A stretch of DNA of 64,000 bases from Nocardia brevicatena NBRC 12119. GTDB taxonomy: Bacteria > Actinomycetota > Actinomycetes > Mycobacteriales > Mycobacteriaceae. Below are positions 52,709-61,172 of this stretch, one piece after another. The DNA lies in assembly GCF_000308495.1 (NCBI RefSeq), contig NZ_BAFU01000057.1:56439-120438 (forward strand), read 5' to 3'. Position numbers and translations under genes: made by a program. Under the pieces are notes generated by a model. The model ran no database searches. It saw only the letters and a list, made by a program, of their open reading frames with translations, and was not told the origin of the DNA. Each line of letters opens with the position of its first letter. Within the stretch, counting starts at the first letter, position 1.

Positions 52709-54391
52709 CTATCTCGTCGTCGATGGGGTACGGCCGGCTGCACCCCCGCGGTCCGGCGCTTGCACATGTCGGTCCGAGGAGGCTTCCACGGCGCCGAGTG
52801 CGAAACCCTTGTAGCCGGCGGCGGCAACTTCGTCGCAGATCGTGCGATAGGCGCCGAGTCCGCCGATATAGGGCATGAACACCCTCGGCTTGCCGGGAAT
52901 GTTCGCGCCGAGATACCAGGAATCGGCGGTGGGGAACAATGTGCCGACCGCCTTGGCGTTGCACTCGGCCACCCACTCGGTAACGGCCTCTTCCATCGGT
53001 TCGATCGTCGTCACGTTGTGCTCGCCCAGGAAATCGAGGCAGTTCGCGATCCAGTCGACGTGCTGTTCGGCGGTGAGCACCATGTTCGCCAGGACACTGG
53101 GGCTGCCGGGCCCGGAGACGATGAACATATTGGGGAACCCGGCGACGGCCAGGCCGAGGTAGGTTCGTGGGCCGGCCGACCACTCGTCACGAAGTTCACG
53201 CCCGGCACGGCCCCGGATATCGATACGCGACAGGGCACCGGTCATGGCGTCGAAACCCGTGGCGAACACCAGCATGTCGAGACCGTAGGACTCCCCCGAC
53301 GTTCGCACTCCGGTCGTCGTGATCTCGGCGATCGGCGTGCGACGCAGGTTCACCAGTGTGACGTTCTCGCGGTTGTAGGTTTCGAAGTAGCCGCTGTCGG
53401 TGACGATGCGCTTGGTGCCGATGGGATGATCGGTCGGGATGAGCTGCTCGGCGATCTCCGGGTCGTTCACCAGCGTACGGATCTTGGACTCCACATATTC
53501 GCGGGCGGTGTCGTTGGCGGCGAGGCTGGTCGTCTGATCGGGAAACGCCTTGGCGAACAAGTACCCGCCACGCTCCCACCATTCGTCGTAGATCCGTCTC
53601 CGCTCGGCGGCATCGACTTCCAGAGCGCCTTTGGGGTGAGGGCTGTACGGGGTACCACCCCCACTGATCCTCGACAGCCTGCGCCGCTCGGGATAATCGG
53701 CCTTGACTTCGGCGATGTGTTCCGCCGTCAGCGGGCGGTTTCGCGCCGGGATCGAATAGTTCGGGCTGCGTTGAAAGACGAAGACGTGGGCGGCGGTCTC
53801 CGCGATGACCGGTATCGCCTGGATCCCCGAAGACCCGGTCCCGATGACGCCGACACGTTTTCCGGAGAAGTCCACGGCTTCGTGCGGCCACTCACCGGTG
53901 TGATACATCTCGCCCACGAAGCTGTCGCGTCCCGGGATATCCGGCATATTGGTCGCGGACAGGACCCCAGTGGCCATAATGCAGAAGCGCGCGGTGACGG
54001 TTCGGCCGGTGTCGGTGTCGATGGTCCACCGCTCGGATTTCCCGTCGTAGACCGCCGCTGTCACCCGAGTCGAGAACTCGTATGCCGAACGCAGGTCGTG
54101 GCGATCGGCGACATGTTCGAGATAGCGCAGGAGCTCTTCCTGGGTGGCGAAGCATTCACTCCACGTCCACTCCTGTTGGAGTTCCTCGTCGAAGGAGTAC
54201 GAGTAGTCGATGCTTTCGACATCGCAGCGAGCGCCGGGGTATCGGTTGTGATACCAGGTGCCGCCCACGCCCGCGGCACTTTCGAAACCCCGCACGCTCA
54301 TACCGCGTCCGCGGAGTTTGTGAACTGCGTAGAGACCGGCGATCCCGGCCCCGACGACGACTGCGTCGAAATGACTGTCCTGGGTTGTCAC
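52709..54391 (-). CDS. Baeyer-Villiger flavin monooxygenase
   Basis: About 560 residues. FAD site VVGAGIAGLY, GVGGTWYHNRYPGARCDVES, the type-I BVMO fingerprint FVGEMYHTGEWP (F-x-G-x3-H-T-x2-W), NADPH site GVIGTGSSGIQAI, and the conserved ATG turn FATGFDAMTGA. It inserts oxygen next to a ketone; in this setting steroid ring D or side-chain ketones are plausible substrates. The start is probably GTG 54391 (GAGG upstream); ATG 54421 is the alternative. Downstream, an esterase gene begins 3 bases away. Confidence 0.87.
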   Translation of the reverse strand: MTTQDSHFDAVVVGAGIAGLYAVHKLRGRGMSVRGFESAAGVGGTWYHNRYPGARCDVESIDYSYSFDEELQQEWTWSECFATQEELLRYLEHVADRHDLRSAYEFSTRVTAAVYDGKSERWTIDTDTGRTVTARFCIMATGVLSATNMPDIPGRDSFVGEMYHTGEWPHEAVDFSGKRVGVIGTGSSGIQAIPVIAETAAHVFVFQRSPNYSIPARNRPLTAEHIAEVKADYPERRRLSRISGGGTPYSPHPKGALEVDAAERRRIYDEWWERGGYLFAKAFPDQTTSLAANDTAREYVESKIRTLVNDPEIAEQLIPTDHPIGTKRIVTDSGYFETYNRENVTLVNLRRTPIAEITTTGVRTSGESYGLDMLVFATGFDAMTGALSRIDIRGRAGRELRDEWSAGPRTYLGLAVAGFPNMFIVSGPGSPSVLANMVLTAEQHVDWIANCLDFLGEHNVTTIEPMEEAVTEWVAECNAKAVGTLFPTADSWYLGANIPGKPRVFMPYIGGLGAYRTICDEVAAAGYKGFALGAVEASSDRHVQAPDRGGAAGRTPSTTR

Positions 54392-54482
54392 TACGTTCAC
54401 TTTCCTCGCTGAAGTGATCATCGATTCGAAGCAGGGGACATACCGGCCGGGTCGGCGAGTTTTCCCGGCCGGTGGAATGAAG

Positions 54483-54536
54483 GACGCACTCACCGCGTGC
54501 GCCGGCAGTCGGCCGGGCCCACGCGGTGAGTGCGTC
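54483..54536 (-). terminator. 17-bp perfect-stem terminator after hsaC
   Basis: 54483-54499 pairs exactly with 54520-54536; the 20-base loop itself contains a GCCG/CGGC mini-stem. It lies between hsaC (ends 54582) and the monooxygenase start (54391) and probably ends or attenuates the kshB-hsaA-hsaC transcript. Confidence 0.75.
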
Positions 54537-54581
54537 ATATACCGACACGTCAGCCGGCGGGGCGGCGCCGTCTCCGGCAGC

Positions 54582-55535
54582 TCAGACGGCGACCTGTTCG
54601 GTACCGGTGGCTTCGGCTTCCGCGGCCTTCTGCGCTTGCTTCATCTCCCGCATCCACATCCACTCGTGGCCCCAGTAGCTGTCCGCGGTGATCTCCTCGG
54701 CGGTGTAGTAGGCCTCGTCGACGAGCTTGCCGCCGGTGCCGTACTCGATGTCCCAGCCGCCGGGCACCCGGACGTAGAAGGAGATCATCTTGTCGTTGGT
54801 GTGCCGGCCCAGCGTCGAGGACACCGGGAAGTCGCGGGCCAGCACCTGGTCGTAGGCGCGGCCGACCGCGTCGAGCTCGTCCACCTCGACCATCACGTGG
54901 ATCAGCCCCGGGTCCCGGCCCTCCAGGCTCGGCATGATCGCCAGGCTGTGGTGGCGTTGGTTGACACCGAGGAACCGGATCCGCAGCGACGGGGCGTCCG
55001 GCGGCGACGGCATCCGGAACGCGCCGCGGGACAAAAAGCCCAGCGTCTCGGTGTAGAAGGCGAACGACTCGTCGAAGTTGGTCGTCGGCATCACCACATG
55101 GCCCATGCCCTGCGGCCCGGTGATGAAGCGCTGACCGTACTTGGTCAGCACCGGACTGTGCTCGAGCACCGGCCCGTGGAAGAACTCCAGCGGCGTACCG
55201 CCGGGATCCTTCGCGCAGATACCCGCCTCCACCTTGCGCCGGTCGGTCAACTCCTGCGACATCGGGGTGCACTCGACCCCGGCGGCCTCGAGCGTGGCGG
55301 CCAGCCGGCGCAGAGCGGGTGCGTCCCTGACCTCCCAGCCCACCGCGGTCACCCGGTCGACGTCACCGCGTTCGACGGTGATGCGGGACGGCCGCTCGTC
55401 CATCCGGAAGTGCAGGGCGTCCTCGTCGTCGCCGAAGCCCGGGGCGAAACCCAGTACCTCGAAACCGAGTTCGCGCCAGCGCTCCATATCGGTGGCGAGA
55501 ACCCGGACATAGCCGAGCCCCTTGATTTCGGTCAT
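54582..55535 (-). CDS. hsaC: HsaC-type extradiol dioxygenase (3,4-DHSA 4,5-dioxygenase)
   Basis: 317 residues, two-domain type-I extradiol enzyme. Fe(II) ligands H146 (GMGHVVMP), H213 (LIHVMVEV) and E264 (WDIEYG); catalytic His in NQRHHSLAI. Size and ligand spacing match HsaC/BphC. It cleaves ring A of 3,4-dihydroxy-9,10-seco-androstatriene-dione to DSHA. It follows hsaA by 26 bases. The ORF ends in an Ala/Glu/Lys-rich tail (MREMKQAQKAAEAEATG). An alternative is a biphenyl-type dioxygenase, but the ksh/hsa context favours steroids. Confidence 0.87.
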   Translation of the reverse strand: MTEIKGLGYVRVLATDMERWRELGFEVLGFAPGFGDDEDALHFRMDERPSRITVERGDVDRVTAVGWEVRDAPALRRLAATLEAAGVECTPMSQELTDRRKVEAGICAKDPGGTPLEFFHGPVLEHSPVLTKYGQRFITGPQGMGHVVMPTTNFDESFAFYTETLGFLSRGAFRMPSPPDAPSLRIRFLGVNQRHHSLAIMPSLEGRDPGLIHVMVEVDELDAVGRAYDQVLARDFPVSSTLGRHTNDKMISFYVRVPGGWDIEYGTGGKLVDEAYYTAEEITADSYWGHEWMWMREMKQAQKAAEAEATGTEQVAV

Positions 55536-55561
55536 CGTTTACTCGCGTTCCTTCCGAACCG

Positions 55562-56746
55562 TCAGATCATCACGCGCAGCGGCCCCTGCGGGACCTCCAC
55601 GCCCAGCGACGCCAGGGCGGCCGCGTGATAGGTGGTGCTGGTGACGTGGATGGCGTGGTGCAGGCCCGCGTGGGCGTCACGCCAGAACCGTTGCAGCGGG
55701 TTGTCCATGCGCAGCGCGTTACCACCGGCCCGGTCGAAGATCTCGTCGGCGGCGCGGACCGCACGCCACGCAACGCGTGCCTGGTCCCGGCGCACCTGGG
55801 CCCGGGTCGCGAAGTCGATCTCCTCGCCCCGGTCGACCCTGTCGTAGATGCGGTCGACGTTGGTCAGCAACTGCTGACGGGCGGCGTCGATCTCCGATGC
55901 CGACTCGCCGAGGGCGTGCAGCACATACGGGTCGTCCTTGACGAGGGTGCCGGTGGCGCCGACCCGGTTGCGCTGATATGCGATGCCGGCGGCGAGCACG
56001 CCCTCGCAGATACCGATGGTCGCCGAGGTGATTCCCAGCGGGAAAATGGTGGACCAGGGCATCTTGTACAGCGTCTCGGTGACCCCGTACTCCTTGGCCG
56101 CGGTACCGTCGATCACCTTGTCCTGGTTCATGACGCGGTAGTCGGGAATGAAGGCGTCCTTCACCACGATGTCCTTGCTGCCGGTGCCACGCAGACCGAC
56201 GACATCCCAGGAGTCGTCGACGATCTCGTAGTCCGAACGGGGCAGGATCACATGCAGAGCCTGCGGCGGCATCAGCGGCTTGCCGTCCGGACCGCCCACC
56301 ATGGCGCCCAGGAAGATCCAGTCGCAGTGGTCTGTTCCCGAGGAGAACTGCCAGCGCCCGTTCATCACATAGCCCCCGTCGGTAGGGACGGCGATCCCGC
56401 CGGGCATGTAGGGCGAGGCCATCCAGACGTTGCTGTCCTCGCCGAGAATTTCGTCCTGCACCTTCGGGTCGGCGAAGGCCAGCTGCCAAGGATGCACCCC
56501 GACGATGCCACCCACCCAGCCCGCCGAACCGTAGATACCGGCGGTCTTCATGACCGTCTCGGCGAACTCGCGGGGGTGGGCTTCGTAGCCGTCGTACTTC
56601 TTGCGCTGCAGCAGGCGGATGATGCCCGCCTGCTTGAGGCGCTTGGCCATATCGTCGGGCAGACGACCCAGCGACTCACCTTCTTCCGCACCGGCACGGA
56701 TTTCGTCGGCGATCGCGACGATATTGTCGAGTACTGGGTTCGGCAT
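55562..56746 (-). CDS. hsaA: HsaA-type flavin-dependent 3-HSA monooxygenase, oxygenase component
   Basis: 394 residues, acyl-CoA-dehydrogenase fold group D monooxygenase: AGIIRLLQRKKYDGYEAHP, WQFSSGTDHCDWIFLGAMV, DDSWDVVGLRGTGSKDIVV (flavin pocket), and HHAIHVTSTTYHAAALA at the C-terminus. The length equals that of HsaA. It uses reduced flavin from HsaB to hydroxylate 3-HSA to 3,4-DHSA. ATG 56746 with AGGAG 7 bases upstream. The upstream part of the open frame is not coding. Confidence 0.88.
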   Translation of the reverse strand: MPNPVLDNIVAIADEIRAGAEEGESLGRLPDDMAKRLKQAGIIRLLQRKKYDGYEAHPREFAETVMKTAGIYGSAGWVGGIVGVHPWQLAFADPKVQDEILGEDSNVWMASPYMPGGIAVPTDGGYVMNGRWQFSSGTDHCDWIFLGAMVGGPDGKPLMPPQALHVILPRSDYEIVDDSWDVVGLRGTGSKDIVVKDAFIPDYRVMNQDKVIDGTAAKEYGVTETLYKMPWSTIFPLGITSATIGICEGVLAAGIAYQRNRVGATGTLVKDDPYVLHALGESASEIDAARQQLLTNVDRIYDRVDRGEEIDFATRAQVRRDQARVAWRAVRAADEIFDRAGGNALRMDNPLQRFWRDAHAGLHHAIHVTSTTYHAAALASLGVEVPQGPLRVMI

Positions 56747-56965
56747 TGAAGGCTCCTGATCTCTCGAGCTGGAAGTGGAATGGGCAGGGGATCGAACTAC
56801 GGCCGGAGTGAGGCGGGTCCCGTAGGGAGTGCCCGAGCGGATCGGCCGAACTGCCGCGTTACAGGATTCCTCGCACTGCGTAGAGCTTGGCAATCCGGCA
56901 CTCGTGTGTAATGTGAGTCTCCTGGTGAGTGGGATGGAAGTTGTGTCCGGCGCGGTGCGTGCCGG

Positions 56966-58057
56966 TCAGTACTCGATCGAGATCCCGTCGGTGACCGGTT
57001 CCGCCTGGCACGTCAGGATGTATCCGTCGGCGAGATCCTCATCGCCGAGGACCTCGTTGTGAGCCAGGTGCACTCGTCCGGACTTCAACGAGCAGACGCA
57101 CGCGCTGCAGGCCCCTTCCCGACACGAGTACGGTGCATCGATACCGGCCGACAAGAGCGCATCGAGCAGTTTCCGGCCGGCGGTCCACGGCACGACGTGG
57201 TCGGCGCCGTCGATCGACACCCGGACCATGCAGGCGATGTCCTCGGCTGTGTTCTCATCGCTTCCGGCCGCGGGTCCGACGGCGAAGGGGTCTTGTCGTA
57301 TCGACAAGAAACGTTCCGAATGGACCCGGGTACTGGGGATTCCCGCTTCCGCACATACTTCGGCCGCCAGGCTCATCAGAGGCGTCGGCCCGCATATGTA
57401 GACGTCTCGGCCGGTGAAGGGGTGAAGAAGCAGCGTCAGCATTCGTCGCGTCGGATAGCCCTGCAAGGACTCCAGGATATGGAGCACGGTGAAGCGGTCA
57501 CCGAATTCGCTTTCGAGTGCGCGCAGCTCGTCGGCGAAGATCACCGACCCCTCGTCTCGGTTCGCGTAGATCAGGACAACGTCTCCGCTGCCACCGAACA
57601 GAATCGACTTCGCGATCGCGATCACCGGCGTGATTCCGCTGCCGCCGGCGATCAGGGCCACGGGCTCGTCGAGCGAGCTCGGGGTGAAGGTCCCCGCGGG
57701 TGGTAACACTTCGAGTCCGTCTCCGACCGAGACGGTGTCACAGAGCCAGTTGGATCCATGTCCTCCCTGGACTCGCTTGACCGTGAACGTCATCGCCGGG
57801 TCGCTGTGTGGTGAGCTCGACAAGGAATAGCAGCGCGCCGACCCGGTGCCCACATCGGGAACCCGGACGGTCAGGAACTGTCCTGCCCGGTATTCGAACG
57901 ATGCCGCTGCCTCCTCTTCCGGCTCCACGACGAACGAGCACGCGTCGGCGGTCTCATGGACGACCTCGCGCACTCGGACAATGCTGCCGCGCGAGCCATC
58001 GGTCATGGTGTTCGAGCCTCCGAGTACCTCGGGGCCGACACTCGTATCCGTGGACAT
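56966..58057 (-). CDS. kshB: KshB, reductase of 3-ketosteroid 9-alpha-hydroxylase
   Basis: 363 residues. FAD domain (RCYSLSSSP), NAD domain (VALIAGGSGITPVIAIAKS, YICGPTPLM) and a C-terminal plant-type 2Fe-2S ferredoxin with C-x4-C-x2-C (SCREGACSACVC) and a last Cys in YILTCQAEP. It transfers electrons from NADH to KshA. ATG 58057 has AGGAGG upstream. The first gene of the minus-strand kshB-hsaA-hsaC unit, divergent from ketosteroid isomerase and kshA. Confidence 0.9.
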   Translation of the reverse strand: MSTDTSVGPEVLGGSNTMTDGSRGSIVRVREVVHETADACSFVVEPEEEAAASFEYRAGQFLTVRVPDVGTGSARCYSLSSSPHSDPAMTFTVKRVQGGHGSNWLCDTVSVGDGLEVLPPAGTFTPSSLDEPVALIAGGSGITPVIAIAKSILFGGSGDVVLIYANRDEGSVIFADELRALESEFGDRFTVLHILESLQGYPTRRMLTLLLHPFTGRDVYICGPTPLMSLAAEVCAEAGIPSTRVHSERFLSIRQDPFAVGPAAGSDENTAEDIACMVRVSIDGADHVVPWTAGRKLLDALLSAGIDAPYSCREGACSACVCSLKSGRVHLAHNEVLGDEDLADGYILTCQAEPVTDGISIEY

Positions 58058-58407
58058 CCGCCCTCCTGATCGTCTTCGGTCACCGCCCGCACCTCTCGAG
58101 TACGGGTTTCGGGCTCCGGGAAGGTTAGGGCCGCAATCCGCGGCGCAGGCGGGGCTGTCTCGCTGATTGGGAGCCCATCCGGATGTCGTCGGTCATCGAG
58201 TGGGCGGCGAGTCCCCCCGCCCGCGCCACCGCGTCGAGGCAGTGGTGGCACCGAGGTCCGGTTCTCGGGGAAGGCGCGGGAGGGCCGGTCGACGCTCGCG
58301 CTGTCCCACTAGGCGGATCACAGGCGTACCTCGAGCGCCGGTGTTTGGTTCCATCGGCTCCGTTCCGGCGCGAACGATGCGCCGTTCCCTTCAGGAGGAA
58401 GAATCCG

Positions 58408-58794
58408 ATGCCTACAGTCGAACAGCTCACCGCCGCCGTGGCCGAGTACGTCCGCCGAGTCGGAACCGGTACATCGGCGGACATCGCCGCGCTCTACGCC
58501 GAAGACGCGACCGTCGAAGACCCCGTGGGCAGCCCGGCCCGACGGGGACGGGCGGACATCGCCGACTTCTACAGCGCGCTCGACCCGGTCGACATCACCG
58601 CCGAGCTGCTCACCGTCCGGGTTTCCGGTGACACGGCGGCCTTTCATATGCGGGTGACCACCACCGCCGGCGATCTGGTGACCACAATCGAACCGATCGA
58701 TGTCATGACCTTCGACGAGCACGGTCTCATCACGAGCATGCGTGCCATCTGGAGTCCGGGCGATGTCGTCGTCCATGAATCCGCGTCCGATTGA
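58408..58794 (+). CDS. steroid delta5-3-ketoisomerase (SnoaL-like)
   Basis: 128 residues, NTF2-like fold. ALYAEDATVEDPVGSPARRGRADI carries the catalytic Asp in the DPVG motif of ketosteroid isomerases, and the C-terminal strand block ends SMRAIWSPGDVV with the hydrophobic sheet lining the pocket. It moves the 5,6 double bond to 4,5 in 3-keto steroids. AGGAGG lies 9 bases before ATG 58408. Co-directional with kshA (253 bases between). Confidence 0.8.
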   Translation: MPTVEQLTAAVAEYVRRVGTGTSADIAALYAEDATVEDPVGSPARRGRADIADFYSALDPVDITAELLTVRVSGDTAAFHMRVTTTAGDLVTTIEPIDVMTFDEHGLITSMRAIWSPGDVVVHESASD

Positions 58795-59047
58795 CCCGGT
58801 AGGCGTGAGCGCGAAACAGCTGCCCCTGCGTCCCGACCGATTTCGCCCACCCCACGGCCTGCTCGGGGTGGCCCGCTCTTCGCCGGCACCCGAATTCTCC
58901 GAAGCTCCCACCGGCTTCCCAGTGAGTGAAATGTGACCGGTTTCATGCCGCCGAACCTTGTTAGAACCGGGTCGCCGCTTTCGCGGCTGCGCGGCGGTCG
59001 ATCGGCCTGCTGCCGCCCCATCGAATATCTCCTCCGAGGAGGGTGCA

Positions 59048-60196
59048 ATGACATCGCTGCAACCGGACCAGGAATTCCGCCGGATCGAGGCGGACGCGGC
59101 GCCGACCCGCTTCGCTCGCGGCTGGCACTGCCTGGGGCTGCTCCGCGATTTCTCCGACGGAAAACCTCACACCATCCACGCATTCGGCACCAAGCTCGTC
59201 GTGTTCCGCGGCGCCAACGGCAAGATCAACATCCTCGACGCCTACTGCCGCCACCTCGGCGGCGATCTCTCTCAGGGTGAGGTCAAAGGCGACGAGATCG
59301 CGTGCCCCTTCCACGACTGGCGGTGGGGCGGCGACGGTCGCTGCAAGCAGATCCCTTACGCCCGCCGCGTCTCCCCGCTCGCCCGCACCAGGGCCTGGAC
59401 CACCCTGCAGCAGGACGGGATGCTGTTCGTCTGGCACGACCCGGAAGGCCGGCCCCCGACCGACGAGGTCGCCATTCCGCGCATCGAGGGCGCCGAAAGC
59501 GATGAATGGACCGACTGGCACTGGTACACGACCATTGTCGACAACAACTGCCGCGAAATCATCGACAATGTCGTGGACATGGCGCACTTCTTCTACGTGC
59601 ACGGCTCGCTGCCGACATACTTCAAGAACGTCTTCGAAGGGCACATCGCCACCCAGTACTTCAAGAGCGAGGCCCGCGAAGATTTCGGCGCCCCCGAGGG
59701 GCAGCCGAAGCTGTTCGGATCCACATCCGTCGCCTCGTACTACGGTCCGTCGTTCATGATCGACGATCTCACGTACCACTACGAGGACGGCGACCAGCAG
59801 ACAGTGCTGTTGAACTGCCACTACCCGATCGATTCCAATTCGTTCGTACTCATGTACGGCATCATCGGCAAGAAATCGCCCCACCTCCCGGAGGAGGCGG
59901 CGATCCAGGCCGCCATCGCACTCGGCGACTACATCAAGCTGGGATTCGAGCAGGACGTCGAGATCTGGCGGCACAAGGCCCGGATCGACAACCCGTTGCT
60001 GTGCGAGGAAGACGGCCCGGTCTACCAGCTGCGCCGCTGGTACAACCAGTTCTACGTCGACGTCGCCGACATCAAGCCGGAAATGGTGGACAGGTTCGAG
60101 TACGAGCTCGACATCACCCGGGCCCAAGAGGTGTGGCACAAGGAGGTCGCCGACAACATCGCCACCCAGGCCAAGTCGACCGGAACTCCGACATGA
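59048..60196 (+). CDS. kshA: KshA, Rieske oxygenase of 3-ketosteroid 9-alpha-hydroxylase
   Basis: 382 residues. Rieske ligands C67-x-H69 and C86-x2-H89; mononuclear iron ligands near H180 and H185 (DMAHFFYVH) and D303 (FEQDVEIW). These positions nearly coincide with those of mycobacterial KshA. It 9-alpha-hydroxylates ADD or a 3-keto steroid, triggering ring B opening once KstD has acted. GAGGAGG precedes ATG 59048. It pairs with kshB divergently encoded across a short intergenic gap plus the isomerase. Its stop overlaps the next ATG. Confidence 0.93.
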   Translation: MTSLQPDQEFRRIEADAAPTRFARGWHCLGLLRDFSDGKPHTIHAFGTKLVVFRGANGKINILDAYCRHLGGDLSQGEVKGDEIACPFHDWRWGGDGRCKQIPYARRVSPLARTRAWTTLQQDGMLFVWHDPEGRPPTDEVAIPRIEGAESDEWTDWHWYTTIVDNNCREIIDNVVDMAHFFYVHGSLPTYFKNVFEGHIATQYFKSEAREDFGAPEGQPKLFGSTSVASYYGPSFMIDDLTYHYEDGDQQTVLLNCHYPIDSNSFVLMYGIIGKKSPHLPEEAAIQAAIALGDYIKLGFEQDVEIWRHKARIDNPLLCEEDGPVYQLRRWYNQFYVDVADIKPEMVDRFEYELDITRAQEVWHKEVADNIATQAKSTGTPT

Positions 60197-60462
60197 GCGA
60201 GTCCAGGACCGACAATCGGCTCGACGACGTACCCATGAAACCCCTCCGGTGCGGCGAATGCGCGGCCCGGGTGTTGGTGCGCAAGAGCAGCAGGGATCAG
60301 ACGAGCCTGCAGTGGAACGCCGAGGCCCGCGACGCCTGTCGAGAACTCGGGACATCACCGATATCGGGACCGGCGCCGGCGGGATGTTCGCGACTCACGA
60401 AATCCATCGACGAGGCAGTGGCCTCGGGACAACTGCAGGTCGTCCAGGCACAGCCGGTGTGA
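60193..60462 (+). CDS. small CxxC protein downstream of kshA
   Basis: 89 residues. MKPLRCGECAARVLVRKSSRDQTSLQWN has one CxxC, then a Cys-containing region (RDACRELGTSP, GCSRLTKSIDEAV). It may bind metal or assist Fe-S handling for KshA, but this is a guess. Its ATG overlaps the kshA stop (ATGA), so it is translationally coupled, and similar small ORFs follow Rieske oxygenase genes in relatives. A strong hairpin starts 4 bases after its stop. Confidence 0.7.
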   Translation: MSESRTDNRLDDVPMKPLRCGECAARVLVRKSSRDQTSLQWNAEARDACRELGTSPISGPAPAGCSRLTKSIDEAVASGQLQVVQAQPV

Positions 60463-60465
60463 ACG

Positions 60466-60493
60466 CGCGGGCTCGCCGAAGAGCGAGCCCGCG
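60466..60493 (+). terminator. terminator hairpin 1 after the kshA operon
   Basis: 11-bp perfect stem (60466-60476 with 60483-60493) and a 6-base loop, 4 bases after the stop at 60462. Confidence 0.75.
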
Positions 60494-60500
60494 GCGCCCA

Positions 60501-60540
60501 GCGCAACCCCGGTCGACAGCGCTGTCGGCCGGGGTTGCGC
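60501..60540. terminator. terminator hairpin 2, a 40-base near-perfect palindrome
   Basis: All 20 pairs from 60501/60540 inward match apart from one T-G wobble (60513/60528). The centre AGCGCT leaves no real loop in DNA. It follows hairpin 1 by 7 bases. Either a second terminator serving both strands or a cruciform/protein-binding site. Confidence 0.65.
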
Positions 60541-61172
60541 ACAGCGGGCCCTCTACCTGATCGACACCGCACATGACAGCAGCTCTCACTGAACCGTGGA
60601 CGATGTAGTGGAACCAATCATGCCCCGGCCCGAGGCGGCTTATGCGGGTTGCTCATCCTCGTGCCGAGCCGAGGGTGAGCAGGGTGTGAGCGCACATCGT
60701 GGCCGCGGTGCGGGTGAGTGGCCCCCAGAAGGTGCCGAATCCTCACCCTCGCCGGCCAATCCTGGGTCCCACCGCCCTCGGCGCAGAAGCAGGCCTGCCG
60801 GGTTCCGCCGTCATCCGCATCCTGGATGCCGCCCGCACGGTTCATCATGGACCGGCGCGAGAAGGACTGCGAATCGTTATGGCCATGAATTCGATACGGC
60901 GGATGCCGAGGCGATCGGACTGCGCGACGGGTATGCCTGTGCTCATATCCGCTGCGGCGGTGACGTTCCGGTAATCTCGCATATACTGCGCGCACCCATG
61001 GACGATGAACCACAGACCGAGGAAGCCGGGCAAGCCGCCGGATCCGGGCGCCGGCGCAAGTTGAGAACGCTCGTTCTGAGAGGGTTCCGAGTACCCAGGT
61101 TCCGAAGCGGAGCTACAGCACCCGGCACGGACGTTCATCGAGTCCTTGTTCTGTCGAACCGGAGCACCTTCT
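60541..61172. other. intergenic stretch before the P450 gene
   Basis: About 630 bases with no recognised gene. Frames on both strands are Arg/Pro-rich. Its right end carries GGAG for the P450 start at 61173. Confidence 0.4.

Noticed and set aside
52610-54412. 600-codon plus-strand open frame
   Set aside because: Antisense of the Baeyer-Villiger monooxygenase, whose motifs are all present on the minus strand.
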